Assembly (NCBI GenBank): GCA_013398615.1 | Contig: VZSR01000520.1 | Location: 18,631,849-18,695,848 of the forward strand | From: Brachypodius melanocephalos | Taxonomy: Eukaryota; Chordata; Aves; Passeriformes; Pycnonotidae | Direction of reading: 5' to 3' | DNA: 64,000 bases | In this document: piece by piece, positions 10,507 to 23,900 of the stretch | Numbering within the stretch: position 1 is the stretch's first letter | Layout of the letters: each line of letters opens with the position of its first letter | Made by a program: the position numbers and the translations under genes | Notes under the pieces: generated by a model | Seen by the model: the letters and a program-made list of their open reading frames with translations, nothing else | The model's database searches: none | Told to the model about the DNA's origin: nothing

Positions 10507-13500
10507 AAGCAGGACATGGAATATACGCTACAGTTTTTACCTCAGTGTATGACTGTCACCACAAAAGAGACTTCTAGAATTGCTATTTGTTTATGATTAT
10601 ATTTACATGAGTGACTTTTATCATATTGATGTATCCCAATTAGATGTGTTCGATATGACACCTACCATGATGGCACTTAAGTGCCAGTGTGGCTGTCTGC
10701 ACATTGGATCGTCTCTTGTCCCTCCTAAGAAAGCCAGTATCTTATTTCTATTGTTAGAAATGCTTTCACAATATTTTCCTTGTATGATCAAACATTTAGA
10801 GGCAGAATAGCCTAATAGACTTAAGTAAGAATTGAAAAAACAAGAACTCATGTTCAATTTATCACTAAAGGAATACTCACCCCTTGGCAATAATAACACT
10901 TTGTGAACATTTCCCAGCTGTGTCAGACAGAGCTGTATCCAACAGTATTAACATTAAGACCACTTAACAGGCCTCATTTTCTTTTTCCTCAGCTACATGG
11001 ATTATTTAGATCAGACTACAGTCCAATGTATTTGCTCATTTTATTTATATATGATATGGATTAAAGTTTGATAAATTTACATGAACCAATGCAGATGAAA
11101 AGTTCTAGCTGAACTCCATGTATTTTTAACGTCCTAAATAGGACTGTCTTTGTTCGAAGCATGAGCAGAATTATGGTTTAAGGTCAGAAATGACAAATAA
11201 TTTGGAAGCCTGCAAGCTACGATGGAGCTTCCTTGGCAATGTAATCTATAATTGTGACATACCACTAAAAGTCTAAAGATCATGCAGCTTCCATGTGCTA
11301 CATAGTTATTCTTCCAGTCATTAAGAGATTTGTTTTTGAAACTAGGTGTTACACCATATTGTGGCATTTGTGACAGCAGCAAGAAAGGCCTATGGTTTGT
11401 TCTCCTGATGTGGTATGTTACCCTGCTTGTTCTATAAATATGTGTCTACAAAAATGAAGACTTAACCATAACCTATGAGACTTAAGTGACTGTATAACAT
11501 CCAGCCTTGGAAAGCAATAACAAAAAGGCAGTCTTCAACAGAAAGAAAATTGTGCAGTCTCTTCTTATAATAGGCTACAGCAAATCTGCAAGACAAAGAA
11601 GCAGAAATTTTATGTCTATCCTTATGAAATTCCTACATTTATATAAGCTGCCAGTAGCAGAACACTTTCCAGAGCAGGATGTAGACTGAAGAGTGATCTA
11701 TGCTTAGCATTATACGTAACATTTCAAAATTTAATTACAAAAATGTGAATTTTTTAATAAAAATGCAAAAAGTAATCTGGGAACCTTATTTTCCTACATG
11801 TTCAGCATATTCTAGTGACAAAAATATCCTGCAATACTTAGATTTCAGATATTTCTGAAGTAGTGATAGCTAGTATGGCACAGCTTTTCGAAACAACTTT
11901 GGAAAAAATTATTTCTGCTTAATAGTAACTGTTTTACAAATGCCTAAGAAAAAAGAAACACTTCCATATTATACATTTAAAAAGAAATTCTTTAGATTGT
12001 TATATATCAGATTGAACACCTCAAAAATGCATTTCCTGGAAAAAGCAACCAATTTTTGGTCACTTCCAGCCACGTCTGAAAAATGTCTAGGGTTTCCCAG
12101 AACATTCCAAAGTCGAGATAAAGTTTTGTTCAGTTGATCCTAAAGTAGGACAATAATTATACATCAACAAAAGAGAAAGATTAAAAAAACCTTTTGGATG
12201 AAAAAGGTGTAGTGTAACACCTCGATAAAAAAGCAAATTTACTTGATCAGATACTTGAACAGTACTTCAGATGATTACAGGTAAAGCACTGGATGCAGGA
12301 AAAGCATCACTTCATTATAAACACTGATGGGCCTTCTGTCCTTGTCAGCTGTACTGGAATACCCCCGAAATTCTACAATCAGTATTATTGGTATGTGCCA
12401 GCTAACATATAGACTGATAGGCCCTTGCTCAAAAGCAGAGACTGCTCAAATTTCTACCCTACCCTGTGATTTAGATGAGACAGATATGACTAATAGCAGA
12501 TTATGATGTTGCTTATTCATTATTATTTAACCCGAATGAATCAAGCCGACAATTCCATTTTTAAAATTATATTTTTTATCCTCAAATAGATGCCCTTGTA
12601 ATGGAAAACCTCAGAAGTTCCAAAAACTTTTAATTTTTTAAATCCCTCTTTTTTTTTTTTCCTTCTTCTAGTCTAGTTCTCCATTCCTTAAATCTGTTCT
12701 CAAGAAAGCCTTCTACTCTAGAGACAAAAGCCATAAAATGTAATTCTTAGTTGTTTGTATGAGAGGGTTTAACATTCCTCTGTGTGGCCAGACAAATAGC
12801 TACAGTCAGATGCAGTAATGAGTTGAACAATTCCATGCCATGGAAGTCCAGAGTCCAACCAATGTGCCTTTTACATGGGATGTGAGGCAATCTGCATCAG
12901 AATAGTTGGCAAAGTCTCAGTAACTATTGAAAATTACCATTTACTGAAATGCTACTGGAGGCTGTGAGGGATGAAGGTCAGTCTGGTTCAACTCAACAGT
13001 CCAAGATGCATTACAGTTGGAGTCATATCTGCAACTCCTGCCAGATCATTCATGGTATACACAGCCCTCTACTGTGCCTGCATGGAAAGTGGTAATGACA
13101 GCTGGTTTTCTTCCTGCCTCTGTCTGAGGGCCATTTTATGTTCTAGAGCATTAAACAGTAGCATATGATTCTTATATCTATCAGATTTTCTTAGAGGTGT
13201 AGAGGCCTAAAGCTGACCTCCCATGCACTATACCCTGCAGTACATGAATTCCAGCTACTACCTGGCTCAGCTGACTGAGTCAGATCTAGGCTGGATCTGG
13301 AAAACCAGAATTTTGAAAGGATGGGCTGTTAGGTTTCTCTGCATCTGTCCAAGGGGAAAGGTTGAATACACTTTTGTTTAGAAAAATATTTTTGGGTAAG
13401 CCTATCTTTCATTTCCATTTTGCCTCACTAGTTCATGCAGTACTGTTATTGAACATAACCCAAATTCTCCCTTCCTTTGTATATGTGCATGCTTTATCAG

Positions 13501-14642
13501 CAAGTAGACAGCCCCAGGTTGCCCTGGTTCTTTGTAAGTCAGTAGTGAATTTGGCCAAGTTGTTTTAATTCATACAGATAATTGTCAATTATTGTAAACT
13601 CGACTGAGCTGTTTGTGAATTTGGTTCTGGAATACCACAAAAATATTGCCTTCTAGCTCAAAGCAAATGCAGTACAAGAAGTCTTGTAAATTATTTCACT
13701 AGGCCACTCAAACCCTGTCTGGGCAAGAAACACAACAGACGAAACTGTACAGTTCAGGAAAACACTGGTTTTACTGGCATTTGGGCAAAAGAGACAATAC
13801 AAGCCTTATGAACTTTAAAATTGTCTGTATCATACTATCTCTTTTAAATTTCTGAAATGCAAATAATTAAGACTTGCTCTTACATTCCTTACTAAAGGGA
13901 AGTTTTACAAAGTTTGAGTGGGAAAAGAAAAAGAGTGATGTGATTTTGGGTCTGATCATCATCTTTCTCAGTGTATATCTGGGTAATTCCACCAAATGCG
14001 AACTCACTTAACCCATAAGAGCATTTCAGAATCAAAGTTATTCACGAAAAATTACAATCATTATGAATAATTGGTAGTGATTTGATATCAAAACTCTCCT
14101 GTTCTAAGCAACTTTTTAGTGTATCTAATTTTTTTTTCCTTAATATGTTCCAAATTTTTTAGAAAGACAACTTATAGTCTAGTAAGAGAATAATATCGGG
14201 CGTATGGACTTGTAGCAGCCCAGTCACTACAGCTTAATAGAAAAATGCAACTCAAGGCCTGGATGACATGTTGTGATGATACTCTGTCTAGTCTCTGGCA
14301 GGACTGACACAAATCAGACACAAATTCATGGCTGAATACTAAAATAAAACATGTAAATAAATTCAGGCATTGCTATGGCTGCTATGTGACGGTAAAAAGT
14401 GCTTGTTTCATAAAGCTCTTGTTAATTATCTTGCATTTCCAATGAATAGGGGTTTTGACAATGTTTAACAGCATGATGGGTGAAAGTAAACCTAAAAAGT
14501 TTTCAAAAAAGATAAGACTGACTCACTCTAACACAAGCTTAAACTATCCTGTGTTTTTCCAACAAGCTTGTTTCTAAATAGTAACACTTTTCTGTACAAT
14601 GCACTCAGAGAGAAACTTCCAGAGATAAAGGAAAGCAAAAGA
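10507..14642. other. AT-rich non-coding DNA
   Basis: No genes were recognised. Open frames at 10580-10810, 10621-10899 (minus), 11134-11382 (minus), 12971-13168 and 13362-13568 are short and unremarkable. A small 6-bp stem (AGGTGT/ACACCT) occurs at 12206-12223. No LINE or LTR signature is visible. Confidence 0.6.
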
Positions 14643-14696
14643 TTTCCCTACAACATGAATAGGGAAAGCTTTCCCTGCTACATGAATAAAACCCAC
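14643..14696. repeat. 27-bp imperfect tandem duplication
   Basis: Two adjacent copies of about 27 bp begin at 14643 and 14670. Both open with TTTCCCT and share ACATGAAT. The second copy has diverged. This is a local duplication with no evident function. Confidence 0.6.
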
Positions 14697-16010
14697 CATG
14701 CATGATGTGGGTAGGGAAAAATGAGGAAATTACTTGCCTCTAGAAAAATTACAACATATAAGAAAGTGGACATCAGGCAATATCAGTAACCAACAGCAAG
14801 CAATTATTCTGTTCAAGAGCAAATATGTCACTTCATAACTGAGCCAGTTACAGATCTACACAGACATCCATGGCCCAAAGTTCATGATAGAAAGAGACAT
14901 TACTCAGTCTCCTGTGTTGGAATCTACTTTACTGACTCAGAGGATCATTAGAGGCTGCAAAGTTTGAACAACATCCAGATACAGGATTTTGGCAGGGGCC
15001 TCTGAACATACACTTGGAGAGCAGCTCCAGTTTTCAAGCCCTTCGGAGAAAGTTTACTGGACACATGCAGTTTCCCAGAAATATCCTGGGTTTTCAATGG
15101 GAAATGGCATCCATGACTTCAGACTGTCTCGCAATCCTAAAATACCATCTATTTCTCATTCAACTAGAGAGTTTCTGGGTAGTGCCAGATTGAAACATGT
15201 ATTCCCTATTTGTGAGGGCCAAGGTTCCATCCTGCTCATAGATTGTGTAACACAGAGGAAATACACTTTCTCTTAGACCTCCACACACACAACACTTCAC
15301 CTTGGTATTTTTACTCCTCAGAGAAGTAAAAATGTAGAGACAAATAGGGAAAGGAACACTCCACAAGAATCTGAAAAGAAATTGAGAGAAGACTAACTAA
15401 AATAGATTTACATGCCCATGTCCTTTTCTCTGTATCAGTTTTCATACTAATCCACTGATATTTAGGCTCTAATCAGAGTGAAGATGCCTACGATTACTCT
15501 GCCCCTTGTATTTTTAGTTATGACTCTCCTATTCAGAGTTTACACACTTTCATTTACCTTCCTTGATTTTATAGCTAAACCTTCCTTCCTTGTGCCATTT
15601 TAATTAATCTTCCCATGTCCAAGCTATCTTATATTCCAAGACATGTGCACATACATATTCTCCTAGAATTTTACAGACATGGATCAACATATTGCTTGTA
15701 GACCATTCCAGACTTTTCCTTTTGAAAAGAAATTAAAGTTTTGTTCCTCACATCTTCAGTTATTACATTGTCCCAAAGTTATTCATCAAAGCCATTGTCT
15801 ATTAAGATTTTTTCCCATGATCTTTTTCTTCATCTAGTGGAGATGTGCAGCAGCCAAAGTTATTAAATGACTGACCCTAAATTGTTCTATCCTTGAACTA
15901 GACTATGTCAAAAAAGAATGATTGGTGGAACTACTGTTACAGTCATACCACCTACTTCTTTCTAGGTGGCTTTCTGTGTAGCGATTGCACTTGCTTTCAC
16001 TGGGGGCTAT
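14697..16010. other. AT-rich non-coding DNA
   Basis: Nothing gene-like was recognised. The ORF at 14989-15276 (95 codons, starting from a TTG) has no known motif, and the minus-strand ORF at 15160-15366 overlaps it. The left end of the LTR that follows is not sharply defined, so the last 80 bases could belong to it. Confidence 0.5.
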
Positions 16011-16234
16011 TGTGAGGAGGAGACGGGTGCATTTCATGGTTACTTTAATTGCCTATATTAGGTTTGCATGGCAAGGTTTTGGTGGTGGTAGGGCTGCAGG
16101 GGTGGCTTCTGTGAGAAGCTGCTAGAAACTTCCTCTATGACACACAGAGCTTAGATAGACTTCCTCTATCAACCAGCTCCAAGATGGACCTGTTGCTGAG
16201 CCCATCAGAAATGGTGCTAGTGCCTCAGTGAAAA

Positions 16235-16243
16235 CATATTTAA
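16235..16243 (+). promoter_or_regulatory. LTR TATA-like box
   Basis: CATATTTAA lies in the U3 portion about 370 bp upstream of the LTR's AATAAA signal. It is in the position where this family carries its TATA-like element. Confidence 0.45.
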
Positions 16244-16615
16244 GAAGGGGAGCCTGCTGGAACAAGTGTCTGGAATAAAGTGTGAATCTGCTAGGAGAGG
16301 AGCTTATGGTGCAGCAGAATTTCTGGCAGGGCTTATGATTCCTGTAGGAGATTCATGCTGACGCAGTCTGTTCCTGAAGGACTGCACCACATGGGAAGGA
16401 CCCCACACTGGAGCAGAGGGAGGAGGAAGACAATGAGTGATGAACTGATCTCAGTCCCCATTCTCTGTCCATCTGGGCCACTGCAGAGGAGGAGTTACAG
16501 AAATTAGGATTGAAGTTGACCCCAGGAAGAAGGGAGGGTTGGAGGTAAGGTGTGGAAGGAAAGTGTTTAAATGTTGGCTTTTATTACCTCTTTATTCTAG
16601 TCTTGTTTGATTTGC

Positions 16616-16621
16616 AATAAA
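16616..16621 (+). terminator. LTR polyadenylation signal (AATAAA)
   Basis: A canonical AATAAA occurs in the R region, followed by AT-rich sequence and then the conserved U5. A second AATAAA at 16274-16279, close after the TATA-like box, is less likely to be the functional one. Confidence 0.5.
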
Positions 16622-16802
16622 TTAAATTAATCTTTCCCTAGTTGAACCAGTTTTGCCTGTGACAATAACTTGTGAGTTATCTCTCAATATTCATATCTCA
16701 CCCCACAGGGCTTTTGCAGTATTTTTCTCCCTTGTGCAGCCGATGAGGGAAGTGGTAAGCTTTGGTGGGAATATGGCATCTAGCCAGGGTCAGTCTGTCA
16801 CA

Positions 16803-18660
16803 TTGTCTTTTTTCTTTTTCACTAACATGAAGAGACAGGGTATACAGTAAACTAGCTTGAAGCAGTCAGAAATGGATTTCAGAGGGAAAAATAACATAGC
16901 ATGATTTCTATTACATCCTAGAGTCTATTATTTAAGAAGGAGAAATTTTAAAAAGCCAAACAAACAAAAACATTTCTTTAACTAACATGCCCTTGGGCAA
17001 GAAATCTAGAAATATCTTCAGTAATCATTCAGAAAAAAAGTTTCAATAAAGTAGAAATTATAGTAGCAGTGGTCCCAAGAAAGAAAATAGGGTGAAAGGC
17101 AGAAATTACCTTCCCACAAAGGAAAGAGACCATAGCTCTTTTCTAGCCAATCCTTAATGAATCAAGGAAGGTCACACCATGGTGCAGCACAATTTGTACT
17201 TTTAAGGACAGGACCGTGAACAGTGTTAACTGCCCGAGAACCCTTTCACTGAGTATGATTTATTTGAACAAATAGAATAAAATATCTTTCCCTACTGATT
17301 ACTGAAACTGAACAAAAATCAGACCAGCTATAGCACTACTGAGAAGGCTCTTCATGATAAGAAGAAATGTCAGACTGCTAATTTTTACTGGTGTTAGTGG
17401 ACTTGTTCCCAAGTAAATCAGGGCTCACTCAGTCTCTGTTGTTCTGATGGGAGAATGATATGAGTTTTTCTGCAAGTAAGGGAAAGAGATTTTTAAGAGA
17501 AAGCTTGGAATCCTACAAAGTTTACTCACATGAATACCTGCATGTTCTTTGTTAATGAAGATGCAGAGCAGGCTAATTTGTTGATTTTAATTTTGTTCTT
17601 AATGGATCCGTAATGGTTAGAGATAGGAGAGAATAAATTTCTAAAAGGAAGCCATTTCCATGCTGGGAATATACACTGATATTCACTTGCAAACTCTTAA
17701 TCTTTTTTAAACCTCTGAATAAATGTTTCAAAAATTTCGTGCTTAAAATAGAATTCAGTAACATAACACTCATTAATAATATTGTGATAGTAAAACAGTC
17801 TGCATGAGCAATACAACAGAACAAATATTTTGTCCTGCATGTATTTCTGTTCAAAGCATCCAGGAAGATATTACAAAGAGACTGTACAAATTGTTAGCAT
17901 ATTTTCTAAGCGGAATAGGAACTGTCAAGGAATTGCTCATAATATTTCTAGTTATAAATTCCTAAGATACAAATAAAAATTCTTCTGCACTTCACTCAAT
18001 TCATTATGAATCCTTCCCATTGAACGCAGAGATAGTCTTGGCCTTTTATGGACAGATAAAAGCTGCACCTGCATTTTTTTTGCTTTATGTCATAAAAGCA
18101 CATTAAAACTTTTTCCTGTAATGCAACAGAAACAGCCCATTTTTAAGGACTTGAATGACAAATAAAAGGCCAAGCCTGTCTTCTGTTTCTGTATTTGCTT
18201 TTTTGGCATTTGTTTTGTAAAGTAACCTACTACTAACAAAATACAGTAGCAAGTTTATATCTGTTAACCAAAAAAAGGGAAATAGTCTAAAGCAGTGATT
18301 GTCAGCTAAATCTGTTTCATCTGTAAAAGTACTGCTGTTTCCACTAGTCCCAGTTGTTTGCTCACTTACATCAGCCATGCCATTCAAGCAAGTTTTCAAA
18401 TCTTTCTTGAACCTCTGGTACAGTATTATTCCTGTGTAACATACTCCTAACAAATGCTCTCAAAATATAATTTGCCACATTTGATGAGGACAGAAAAAAG
18501 GCTGAGACCACCAAAGTCAAGACTTTGAGAGATATCAGTATTTTCTTACCTAAACCAATGCATCAAAGCTGTATGCTTCTACCACAGTAATTAACAGCAT
18601 TGCTTGTAAGAAAAAAAAGAAGCATTTCAATATTTCCTAGAGAAAGGATTTTAGTTGTGG
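16803..18660. other. AT-rich non-coding DNA
   Basis: No confirmed gene. A 93-codon minus frame at 17573-17854 is unremarkable. The 116-codon minus frame at 18103-18453 is listed separately because part of it looks more protein-like. No dispersed repeat was recognised. Confidence 0.55.
18103..18453 (-). other. Unrecognised minus-strand ORF, doubtful
   Basis: This 116-codon frame contains a charged segment (around residues 14-22, QRFKKDLKT) followed by a Ser/Thr/Gly/Asp-rich stretch (residues 31-49). It then turns hydrophobic and low-information, as in the surrounding DNA. A strong donor-like GTAAGT (minus strand, complement of 18364-18369) falls after the residues CLNGMAD. The upstream AG candidates have a poor pyrimidine tract. 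I do not recognise the protein. It may be a chance ORF or a remnant exon. Confidence 0.15.

Positions 18661-18714
<54 letters not shown>
18661..18714. repeat. (ATA)18 microsatellite
   Basis: This is a perfect 54-bp run of trinucleotide ATA units with no interruptions, so it is likely length-polymorphic. On the minus strand it translates to a poly-leucine run inside an otherwise meaningless ORF. Confidence 0.97.
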
Positions 18715-18715
<1 letters not shown>

Positions 18716-20639
18716 ACTTTGGTTTGGAGTTATACAGAGGATGACATTAAGCGAATAAGCCATCCTATTTACTCTCTCTCCACAAAGTAGTGTGGGAGGC
18801 AGCAAAGTCTGAAGCATACTCTCAATAACCCAGTGAGTTCTGAATGTTGTTCTTTGTCCTCCACTGCAGTTCAGACATCTGGCATACCTCAGGCGAAACT
18901 GCTCTGCTGCACAACTAATCCCTTCCATTGCCTCTTCAGTTGCTCAGTGTTTGTGGAAGGCCATAACACCCTCTCACATTGCTTTCATTAGCCTTTAACT
19001 TTAGCAGTCTCCTACCTTTCCCCTTCTATGTACAGTTCTCAATCAGATTCTGGGCACCATTAGTGGAGTAAGAGTCCTTTTGAAAACAGAGTGAACATAG
19101 TCAGCTGGGAAAATGCACAATTTGGGTGCATGGTTTGCAGAAAAGATTTCCCAAAGAAATCAGACCTAGAAAAGTACTGGTTTACCACTTATGCCTAAAA
19201 CCATCAGTATGTGGACATTTTTTCTGGCTAAATTAGTTCATGGTACAACAGAATATCTCTCTGCATTTGTGGCCCTGCAACAGACAACAAGCTGTTTGGG
19301 CTACATCCAGGTTTTGAAAGAGTGTGAGGCAGGTAGAGGTAGAATGGGTCTGTGTCAATTTTAAACAGATATGTGCCCTTCTGACTAAAGAGTTGCGAAA
19401 CATAGCTGTGAGCAACCTGTACACACATATTTATTTCCCCTCAGCAAGAGTGGGAACTATTCATTGGTACTAATTGGTTGAAATGCAAGAATTTTCTCCC
19501 TTCTCTATGGAAGATATGAATGATCAGTCTACCAACATTCAAGATATCCTAATTCACAAAAAAAGGGAGCTGTACAAGAGGCAGTTCAGGAGAGAAAGAT
19601 CCATGGGTTGGAGAAGAAAGAGAAGTACAGAGTCATGGTATCCATGGATAAGAGGAAAATGAGAGAGACTGGAAGCATTAATTTCCATACTTCTGGTTCT
19701 GTGACTGCAGTGAATCATCAGAGCAAAAGCAATTCTCAGAAAATCTGAAGTTTCAGGCTTCAGTTTCCAGAGGTTTTTCCCAATGGAGAAAAAAAAATTT
19801 AATTTTCAAAAAATATAATCTAATTTTTTTTACCTCTGAACATCATACGTACTGTAAGGTTATACTACCAAACTATTTGAGACACTTTTCATAAAAGGAA
19901 GAGAGGCAAGTCCAAGTATGGTTACCCAGTGTTTATAGGGCTATATTATTTTAAACAATTTTTGGAAAATGTGGTATAGCCGGCATTCCGAACAAGTCTC
20001 ATGCTCAGTGTAAAAGAGGCTTTCCTGTATTAATTCAAAGTGTTCTGAAGCCCAGACACAACACTCAGCAGCTCATAAATTTGTCAATGGATGAATTTAG
20101 CTTAAGAAAAATAAGCTGCATGTATTATAGGTGTGGCAAAGAGCACCACCTATATTCTTCCAGTTTCTTTGACCCTTTCCAGTTGGTTGTAATTTGTTAT
20201 AATTTTGCCAAATTCTAACTTCCCGTTCAGTTGTTTTGGGTTTTTTTTCCTAATTATAGTTACAAGCATTCCATGCAGTTATCTGCTATTTGAGCTATTT
20301 GGGGAATTTTCAGTCAAAACAGCTCAGCAATTTCTGAGGGCAAGTGAGGAGAGAAAATCGAAAAAGTTTTTCATATCCAAAGTGATAAATTCCTTCACTA
20401 TTTAAGATGCTGAAATGTTGCCTTGCTTTGATGCAGGATGTCCCATTCCTAACTCTGTTCAAAATACGTACTTTGTCCAACTGACAAAAATTTCAGAAGG
20501 CACAATTAGTCCACTAAACTGAAGTAGATATTTGCTAGTTGGAAAATGTTTCCTAAAAGCTTTGCCTGCACTGAATGTGCAGCAGCTGTGGGCTGAAAAA
20601 ATATTAGCCTTTTAAATGGGGTTCCCACAAAACTCCTAT
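18715..20639. other. AT-rich non-coding DNA
   Basis: No genes or dispersed repeats were recognised. The minus frames at 18563-18928 (crossing the microsatellite) and 19228-19428, and plus frames at 19474-19662 and 20205-20405, are short and without motifs. Confidence 0.6.
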
Positions 20640-20995
20640 GGGGAAATCAGTGCTGCTGGGATGGAGTGGGGTCTAGCAGCTCCATGAGGCTGGGAGCTGG
20701 GGACGAAGGGGCTCCCCAAGGCATGGCCCAAGGCAGGGCTGCGTCCAGGGTGGTCTCAGCCCTAGCACCAGGCACCTCTCTGGGGTCGTGCCAGGATGTG
20801 GGGCTGTGCATGGGCACAGCTCAGGGACCATGGGCAGGCAAAAGAGCACTGTGGGGAGCTGGAGACAGGCCCTGCTGTGGCATCGTTGGGGCGATAGATG
20901 GGCTAACACAGGGCTGTGGGCAGGGACAGCAGGGCCTTCTGGTGCCCCCCAGGGCTGGCAAACACAGTGACAATTAAGGGCAGCCTCACCTGTAC
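20640..20995. other. GC-rich block, possibly a degraded retroelement
   Basis: About 350 bp are sharply G-rich on the plus strand with several CpGs (for example gacgaagg, gtcgtgcc, atcgttggggcgat), between AT-rich flanks. Open frames exist on both strands (20666-20977 plus, 20673-20909 minus), as expected where GC content is high, but none matches a known protein. The sharp composition edge suggests an inserted element such as a 5' piece of CR1 or an LTR fragment, or an exon of a non-coding RNA. I recognise no diagnostic motif. Confidence 0.3.
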
Positions 20996-23900
20996 ACCCA
21001 GGCTACAGCTGGAACAGGTGTGAACTGACCAGAGAGGGGAGATTTTATGTGGAAAAGACACAGGGAAACTGTGAAGGATGAAGGTGAGAAGGATAAGCAT
21101 GAGGAAAATAGCTGAGTCAGAATAACAAAAATGGGCAAGTGGGAGAGTGAGCTGGAGACAGAAATGGGGCTGTGGCACATCCTGCTGAACAGGCAGGACA
21201 CGAGAGGTTTGCCTCAGTGAGTTTGTGTTTCTTCACAAAAAATTGAAAAAAATAAAAAAATACTGAACCTCAAGATGTTTTGACTCCCAAGAAATGCCTG
21301 TAGAATTCATGCTTCAACTGCTACTGAACAAATGTGATGATATCCTAGTACTTCCATCAGGCACTCATTATTTGAGTGGTGGAGTTCTACATAGTGAATC
21401 TAAATCCACCATCCTGACAGCAATCAGGAGGTCTCAGGATGATACCACACGAAAAGTTTCTGGCTGTTTCAATGTCCTCTTTCAAATGTCTGGATTAGTG
21501 TAGCAGGGTAGGAGACAATCAGTTTGTGTGGTCCTGGATTCCCTCAAAACCATCTGCTCATCCTGAGTACAATAAACCCACCTTAGGATTCAGAAAAGGC
21601 TTTTGTCTGTGCTGCTAACAGATTTCAGCAGTACATACATTGTCCAGATTACTAGCATCAATTTAAAAATGCCATTCTGTCAAAGTCATACTGAGAAGTT
21701 TAGTATTAATACCTGAGGTGTGGCCACCATAGTAATGGCTGGACATTTGACTCTGAAAATGAATGGCCAGTAGAAGGAAATAAAACCACAACAAAATTCT
21801 GAGGTATATGATCCAAAATCATTAACAGCAATGAACTTAATGAAAAAAACAACTGAATATTGGAATCAAATATGTAATAGGTTCCTCAGAAATTTCTAGA
21901 TAATAAAAAGACAGCTGTAACTGTGCCTTTTTTGAGCACTCAAAATGTAGTCAACATTAATTTTAAATTGGTTTATTTTTCATGTATTGCTATGTCTGTG
22001 TGGGGCTGTAATTCAAAAAGATTCAGAAGTGTTTTGAAGTGATGAAATTCAGTTTCACCTGAAATACAGCCACTTTTGGCACAAAAAGACCCTCCCAAAT
22101 AGGTTTTCCACAACAGAGAAATTCTGTAATTAAATAAAAAGGAAGTGAAGAATAACTTTTGCCAATTGAAAACATGTAAGTAATTTAGTTGGGCTAAATG
22201 CAATGACCAGAACTGGAATTTTGAAGGCAAACAATGATTAAACACTGTGCTGCTACCAAACGTTCCTTGGATTCTTTTCAAGCCACAAGAGGCAGATGGT
22301 CAGTTTTCCATCTTGTCTGTTTTACTGGGTCATGTCTACAAGGGGGCTCTTTGCTTCCATCACAGGCAGGACCCAAAAGCCTTAACCACTTTTTTCAGCT
22401 ATAAATGACGGCAGTTTGGTTCTCAGTTGCTTGCCAGTATTTCTTCCTTTGGCACCTATGTTTTTCTGGATGTGTCTTCTCAATCATTGTCAATGATCCA
22501 CTCTGGGAATATACCTCACTCTTTCAGACTTATCATCAGTTTCCTGCCATCTATTCACCTTGTTTGAAATACAAGGATTTCTCATCTTGAACCAGCCCTT
22601 CAGATCTCATAAACAGGGTTAGACTTACTAGAGAAGAAAGATTACTTTTGACTTCACACATTCAAATTTGAAAAATGTTTCCTGATTTTGGGCAATGCAG
22701 GTGGATTAAAACCTCTCTCTTGTATTTCAAAAAGCTTTTAAGTTTAAAAAAAATCAAACATTCTTAGGTCAGTATACTAAAATTTGTAAGAAAACTATTA
22801 CAGGAATATAATAATACGTATAAGTTCGTATTTTGTAACTGAAAATATAAACATGCAAAAATTTTCATCATAAGACAATGATCCATTATATGTATTGCGT
22901 AGAAATTGAAAACTGGTAAGAAGGAGGAGTTGCCCATCAACTGGTATGGTCAAATGCCTTCTTTCACTGAGCTATGCTGCAAAGTGTGATACTCTCTTCT
23001 TTCTTGCATTGCTTGATTGTTAAATAATGATTTTAATAGCAGCTCTCATTCCCCATTCCTACGATTTTTGATCTGTAGTGTTTGAAGCAGCACACCAGCT
23101 GCAGTGATTCATAGATTAATGCATATGTTTATTGTCTGTGTAGCTTGGTTATACCCAAATTGTCCATGTAGTTCTCAATTAGTTTTTCATGCCACTTAAA
23201 GGTTTTACACCTTCTGTAAAATCAATGAGTAGGAAAAGTATCAAGGAAAAACATGGGAGTTCAAGTGTAATTAACAGAAAGTGTGCAATAATACCAGTCT
23301 TTTCCCAGACATACTGTGCATCTCAATCTCCAATAGAGGTTCCTATTTCTGCTGATACTGGCTCTTGATTAATCTTCATAGCATTCATCTGAATCATGGA
23401 GCAAATTGTTCAGAATTTATTTTTCATCTGAGTCCTACCATTTCTCCTTCCACTTTTGCAAATGAACAACTAAAATTTTCAGTTGGGGAAAATGGAAGGA
23501 ATCAAGTAAGTGTTTCATGGATGTTAGAAAAAATAAGACCCTAACACTCAGAGTTCCTGATCATTATCACACAATTTTGTGACACTAAATTGAACAAAAG
23601 AAGTAGATAGAATGAAATTTTCAAATTAAAAAAAATTAATACTTTCCTAGAAAGGTCCATACATCTACATGTATGTGGTGAAGAGCTATGTCAGATTCCT
23701 ATATTCTGAATATCCCTTTGAGTACAAGTGAACTGAAACACTTGTATGAAACATCCGAGAGGCCCACGTGTTAGTATCTGTTAATAAAATTCTCCTACAG
23801 TGGCTTTTTCAGAAACAGAAAATCAAACTTGCACACATGCTTGCCCACATGTATGCATTCATAACTGTGAATTAGTCACAAAAATAGGATATACCCTCAT

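Larger units (their letters stand above)
16011..16802 (+). mobile_element. Solo LTR, second avian ERVL-like family
   Basis: The sequence follows a songbird ERVL-type LTR I recognise. It has a U3 with the gcatggcaaggttttggtgg and gcttctgtgagaagctgcta stretches, then a TATA-like CATATTTAA at 16235-16243. Next come the accccacactggagcag region, an AATAAA at 16616-16621, and a U5 ending in the ctagccagggtcagtctgtc segment and CA at 16802. It belongs to a different family from the LTR at 4847. The right end is clear. The left end (TGTGAGG at 16011) is my best guess, and no convincing 5-bp target duplication was found with it. No internal retroviral genes flank it. The small ORF at 16653-16850 is not coding. 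Confidence 0.85.
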
